From contig NZ_JAIFZQ010000026.1 in assembly GCF_019710585.1 (NCBI RefSeq), positions 183,932-247,931 of the forward strand: a DNA stretch of 64,000 nucleotides. The letters are read 5' to 3'. Below are positions 61,396-64,000 of the stretch, piece after piece. A model generated the notes under the pieces. It was given only the letters and a program-made list of their open reading frames with translations. It did not search any database and was not told where the DNA came from. How positions within the stretch are numbered: position 1 is the first letter of the stretch; each line of letters begins with the position of its first letter. The position numbers were made by a program, and so were the translations under genes. This DNA comes from Arthrobacter sp. MAHUQ-56 (GTDB taxonomy: Bacteria > Actinomycetota > Actinomycetes > Actinomycetales > Micrococcaceae).

Positions 61396-61605
61396 ATGGA
61401 AATACGCCACCTTTTCGAAACTTGCTCAGCCATGCAAGCGAAGCCAGCCCCCGGTGAAAGGCTTATGGTTGAAGATTGGATGTGGCTTGACTCGGGCGAC
61501 CGCGTTCGGATTGAGCGGGAGAATGGGTCCACGAGTGGTTTGATAGATGTTGTGGCCCCGGATGCTTCGGTATTTTGGCCCTGGCTAGACGACGCCGAAG
61601 GATGA
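61396..61605 (+). CDS. small hypothetical protein, possibly truncated by an in-frame stop
   Basis: 69 residues: MEIRHLFETCSAMQAKP at the start, then GERLMVEDWMWLDSGDRVRIERE and VFWPWLDDAEG. It begins 12 bp after pdxS copy 2. The TGA at 61603-61605 is followed in the same frame by 17 more protein-like acidic codons (VIINEDDDVGVFLDEAD) to a second TGA at 61657. A CGA-to-TGA change would explain this, so the gene may be an interrupted version of an 86-87 residue protein. I do not recognise the family. Confidence 0.5.
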   Translation: MEIRHLFETCSAMQAKPAPGERLMVEDWMWLDSGDRVRIERENGSTSGLIDVVAPDASVFWPWLDDAEG

Positions 61606-61715
61606 GTCATCATCAACGAGGACGATGATGTCGGGGTGTTTCTGGACGAAGCTGATTGACGTCAGGCTTCTAATTGGCGGCGCTAGGTGGCGGTCTCTTC
61701 ACCGGTACAACCTGA

Positions 61716-61736
61716 ATGACAGGCAGATTCTGTCAT
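61716..61736 (+). repeat. short inverted repeat in a gene-free stretch
   Basis: ATGACAG and CTGTCAT flank 7 nt. It is the only structure I see in 61660-62056, a GC-poorer stretch of about 400 bp with no credible gene. Confidence 0.35.
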
Positions 61737-62056
61737 AGCATGTGTTGCCCGAAGCGATGAAATCCTCACCGATGCTGGCTGCAGGTCGAATGCTGATAAC
61801 GGTGAATCCATCCGCTTCGGGGGGACGCACGGTGCAGCGGTTGAGGCGGACGTACTCTGGGGCCCAGAAGTCTCATGGCGGAGAGTGAACAGCTACGTCG
61901 CCCGGATTCGGGAGAGCTCTTGGAATGTTCAGGAAAAGCTCGATTGGGGGGACATTGTTCACACTTTTCGTATCGGAGTGCCTCGTACCGCCCTCGAATT
62001 ACTCCGGTTTCCGTATGTATTCGCGGGTTCGCAGTGTTTGCAAGGGCGAGAATGTA

Positions 62057-62461
62057 GTTCGAGTCCCACCTCGGGCACAGTAGATCGCCTCGTCAGAGGG
62101 GCTTTTTGCTTTAACGTGTTGACATAGCTTGTGGTGGCGTGCCTCTGACTCTTGGTTGGCGGGTTGTGGCCTGGCTGCCGCGAGGGCCTATTCAGGTGTG
62201 TGGGGTGGCGGGCTCGAGTCCGTGGCTGTTAGGCCTTCCGCCTGCTGAACGGGGGTTATTCGGTTCCTTATTCCGGTTCTGTCGGGTGGGCCCGGCGTGG
62301 CCTACCTCTATTCATGTTCCGCCGGAGCGGGGACAGCATGACTGCTTCAAAGTCGACCAAGGGCTTTCGAACAAGGCGGGTTTGGCCGGCCGAGGCGGCA
62401 ATGCGCTGGCGTTTGTCCTGCCCAAGGAGGCGTGGACAATGTCCACACTGTGTCTGCTTTT
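62057..62461 (+). repeat. tRNA-Leu 3' fragment plus downstream non-coding repeat, copy B
   Basis: The first 22 bp are identical to the T-arm 3' half, acceptor stem and next base of tRNA-Leu (34384-34405), but the upstream half of the tRNA is missing. A small hairpin CCTC/GAGG with TTTTT (62088-62107) is the counterpart of the terminator after the intact tRNA. The following ~385 bp align to copy A with many substitutions. No gene is evident in this interval. Confidence 0.8.
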
Positions 62462-62589
62462 GTTTTATGGTCGGGAGCGATCCTGCGGAGAGGTGATCGG
62501 TGAAGGGGCCCAACACGAACCGGAGGTTGTTCTTCGGACGGGTCGTAAACAGAATGCAAAACATGGTCATAATACATTAGATGGTGGTG

Positions 62590-62619
62590 GTGACATGTTT
62601 GCGTAATTTGAAGTATATT
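62590..62619 (+). promoter_or_regulatory. promoter of the second GntR gene, leaderless type
   Basis: GTGACA, an 18-nt spacer and TATATT end 6 bp before the ATG at 62626, so transcription should start at or near the start codon; no ribosome site is present. Confidence 0.6.
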
Positions 62620-62625
62620 GCAGTC

Positions 62626-63357
62626 ATGGCACGAAGCGGCAATTCTGAAACCCTCAGCACCGGCGTACGCGACCGGATACGCAAAGATATTCTGGCAGGG
62701 CGCTGGCTTCCGGGGCAGAATCTGCAGCTGATGCCCTTGTCCAAGCACTATGCAACCTCCAGCACCGTGGTGCGGGAGGCCCTCACGCGACTCTCTGGTG
62801 ACCGGCTGGTGGAGCTCAAGCCGAATCGCGGCTTCTTTGTTCCCCAGATCTCGCTCGATGAGCTGCGGGACTTCAACGAGTTGAGGTGCCGCGCCGAGGA
62901 GTACGGCATTCAGCTCGCCATTGAACGGGGCGACCTGCATTGGGAGTCCGAGGTTTTCGCCGCCCACCATATGCTGGAGCGCATTCCGCGGTTCTTGGAC
63001 GACACCCTGGAGCTGAATCCTGAGTGGGTCGAGGCCCATGACAACTTCCACAAGAAAATGCTCTCGGCGTGTGGACTGCCAGTACTGATCGACCTGACCT
63101 CCGTGCTGGCAGATGAGAACTCGCTGCACCGCCGCTGGTCGGCGCCGTCAAAGAAATCCGTGAGCCGCGACATGGACCAGGAGCACCGAGAAATCCTGCA
63201 GGCCGTTGTGGACCGAGACGCCGAGCTAGCAGGACGGTTGCTGAGAGAGCACTACACCAGGTCCATGAATAACATTCTCGAAGTGGGGTTCCTTCCGGAG
63301 GCGCAGCGAGTTGCCCAGTCCGAAGGTCTGTCGGATGTGACGCAGACGTCAGCTTGA
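62626..63357 (+). CDS. GntR family regulator, FCD subfamily (second)
   Basis: 243 residues. The winged helix (about 8-70) has LSTGVRDRIRKDILAGRW and SKHYATSSTVVREALTRLSGDRLVELKPNRGFFV; the FCD domain has EAHDNFHKKML, DQEHREILQAV and LLREHYTRSM as ligand-type histidine segments. I chose ATG 62626 over the open frame from 62581 because a -10 box lies just before it. No target gene adjoins it in the window, and the block-wide operator motif is absent from its promoter. Confidence 0.85.
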   Translation: MARSGNSETLSTGVRDRIRKDILAGRWLPGQNLQLMPLSKHYATSSTVVREALTRLSGDRLVELKPNRGFFVPQISLDELRDFNELRCRAEEYGIQLAIERGDLHWESEVFAAHHMLERIPRFLDDTLELNPEWVEAHDNFHKKMLSACGLPVLIDLTSVLADENSLHRRWSAPSKKSVSRDMDQEHREILQAVVDRDAELAGRLLREHYTRSMNNILEVGFLPEAQRVAQSEGLSDVTQTSA

Positions 63358-63942
63358 TGAAGCTACTTTTCATCATCATTCTCGAGAGGGACTGGTGCCC
63401 CAACCCGTGATCGGTGGAAGGGAACGGACCTTGAATAACGCTCTTCATCACCGTTGATGCCGCATATCTGCTGATCAGAGAAACTCCACTTGTGTGGCGT
63501 CAGGTACGGCTGGCGCTTCAACTTTGCCCGCCTCGTTCCCGCCTGCACCGACGGCGCCTGTTCGCAGCGATGCCATGGGCTGATCCGGCCATTTCAGGCC
63601 ACATCTGCGGGCTTAGAGGTCATGCTTTCGTTCGTGGATAGGTGGATCCCAGAGTCCGTGTGCCCATGCAGGCATTGGGGGAGTCGCATTATCCAGGGGA
63701 AGGCGCGCTTGGCAGTCCTGCCGGTTGCCGGGACGTGGCTTCGAAAGTGGCCGGCACAAGCGCAGCTCACCTACTGATGTGCGGTGGGTCAATGCGCTGG
63801 CAACATTGCCGCGGACAGCCTGTTGGTGCCGCCAGCATTTTCGTGGAGCACCACACGGACCCGGATCAGGTCTACGACGAGGAGTGGTCTCCCAGTTAAA
63901 TGGTGTGGCGACGTCCGTGCCTGAGCTAGGAGAGGTTCGACA
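63358..63942 (+). other. gene-free stretch of 585 bp
   Basis: Several open frames of 60-95 codons overlap here on both strands, but none has a ribosome site, family motif or consistent codon usage. A GATGAA/TTCATC hairpin at 63356-63374 may end the GntR transcript. The stretch may hold remnants of a decayed gene; I cannot name one. Confidence 0.5.
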
Positions 63943-64000
63943 GTGCCTTCACTGAGATTTGCTGGCATGGCTTTCGGCTCCGTGGAGGCGGCCACCAGGG
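63943..64000 (+). CDS. 5' end of a gene running out of the window
   Basis: GTG at 63943, preceded by AGGAGAGG at correct spacing, opens a frame beginning MPSLRFAGMAFGSVEAATR that is still open at the window edge. Only 19 codons are visible, so no function can be given. Confidence 0.45.
   Translation, partial: MPSLRFAGMAFGSVEAATR

Noticed and set aside
34405..62056. A complete integrative or conjugative element
   Set aside because: The flanking repeat fits integration, but no integrase, relaxase, replication or phage gene is present in the segment, so only a genomic island is claimed.

Overview
The window is about 64 kb of GC-rich actinobacterial chromosome. Gene order and protein sequences resemble Arthrobacter/Pseudarthrobacter (Micrococcaceae): an FMN-riboswitch rib operon behind rpe, hisE-G-F-I running into trpE-C-B-A, lgt, gltBD, pyk and a PdtaR-type ANTAR regulator. 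Starts are often GTG or TTG, and genes often overlap as ATGA, GTGA or TGATG. This assignment is from recognised families, not from a database search.

Layout. 1-4.8 kb: a YbaK-type deacylase (cut by the window edge), sufE and a rhodanese, divergent from zapE; then a BenE-type permease and a small MT0933-type protein. 4.97-5.94 kb: five tRNA genes on the minus strand (Gly-Cys-Val-Gly-Val in transcription order) and tRNA-Val(CAC) on the plus strand. 6.0-17.3 kb: a PD-(D/E)XK protein, def-fmt-rsmB, rpe, an FMN riboswitch with ribD-ribE-ribB-ribA-ribH, then hisE-hisG-hisF. 18.1-25.5 kb: hisI, trpE, two small membrane proteins, trpC-trpB-trpA, lgt. 25.8-34.1 kb: gltB-gltD, pyk and the ANTAR regulator. 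Up to here this is conserved core genome.

The accessory part begins at tRNA-Leu(CAA) (34.3 kb). Its last 22 bases recur as a direct repeat at 62.06 kb, followed in both places by a diverged, non-coding repeat of about 405 bp. The 27.7 kb between looks like a tRNA-associated genomic island, although no integrase is visible. It holds ald-pdxS-acs on the minus strand, a 20 kb catabolic block, and a second, inverted, nearly identical pdxS.

The catabolic block (39.7-60.4 kb) is the most interesting system. It contains an Ehu-type (ectoine/hydroxyectoine) ABC transporter, a RidA protein, two EutA-like Asp/Glu-racemase-superfamily enzymes, an amidase with a DUF3830 protein, an FCD-type GntR regulator, an M20 deacylase, a fold-type-I aminotransferase, an EutD/DoeA-like ectoine hydrolase, a D-2-hydroxyacid dehydrogenase, a class-III aminotransferase, a fused FAD/Fe-S dehydrogenase, a succinate-semialdehyde-dehydrogenase-like enzyme and an MHS-family transporter. 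It lacks EutB, EutC, EutE and EnuR. A palindrome, ATTGTnnACAAT, usually preceded by TAGG, occurs in every promoter region of the block, including that of the GntR gene, and in several places contains the TTGACA -35 box. My reading is one self-contained regulon for a variant pathway that degrades ectoine, hydroxyectoine or a related cyclic amidine to aspartate- or succinate-type products. The substrate is inferred.

The last 2.6 kb (61.4-64 kb) is poorer in GC and gene-sparse: a small gene with a suspicious in-frame stop, the distal tRNA-Leu fragment, a second FCD-GntR gene with a leaderless-type promoter, and the first codons of a gene leaving the window.
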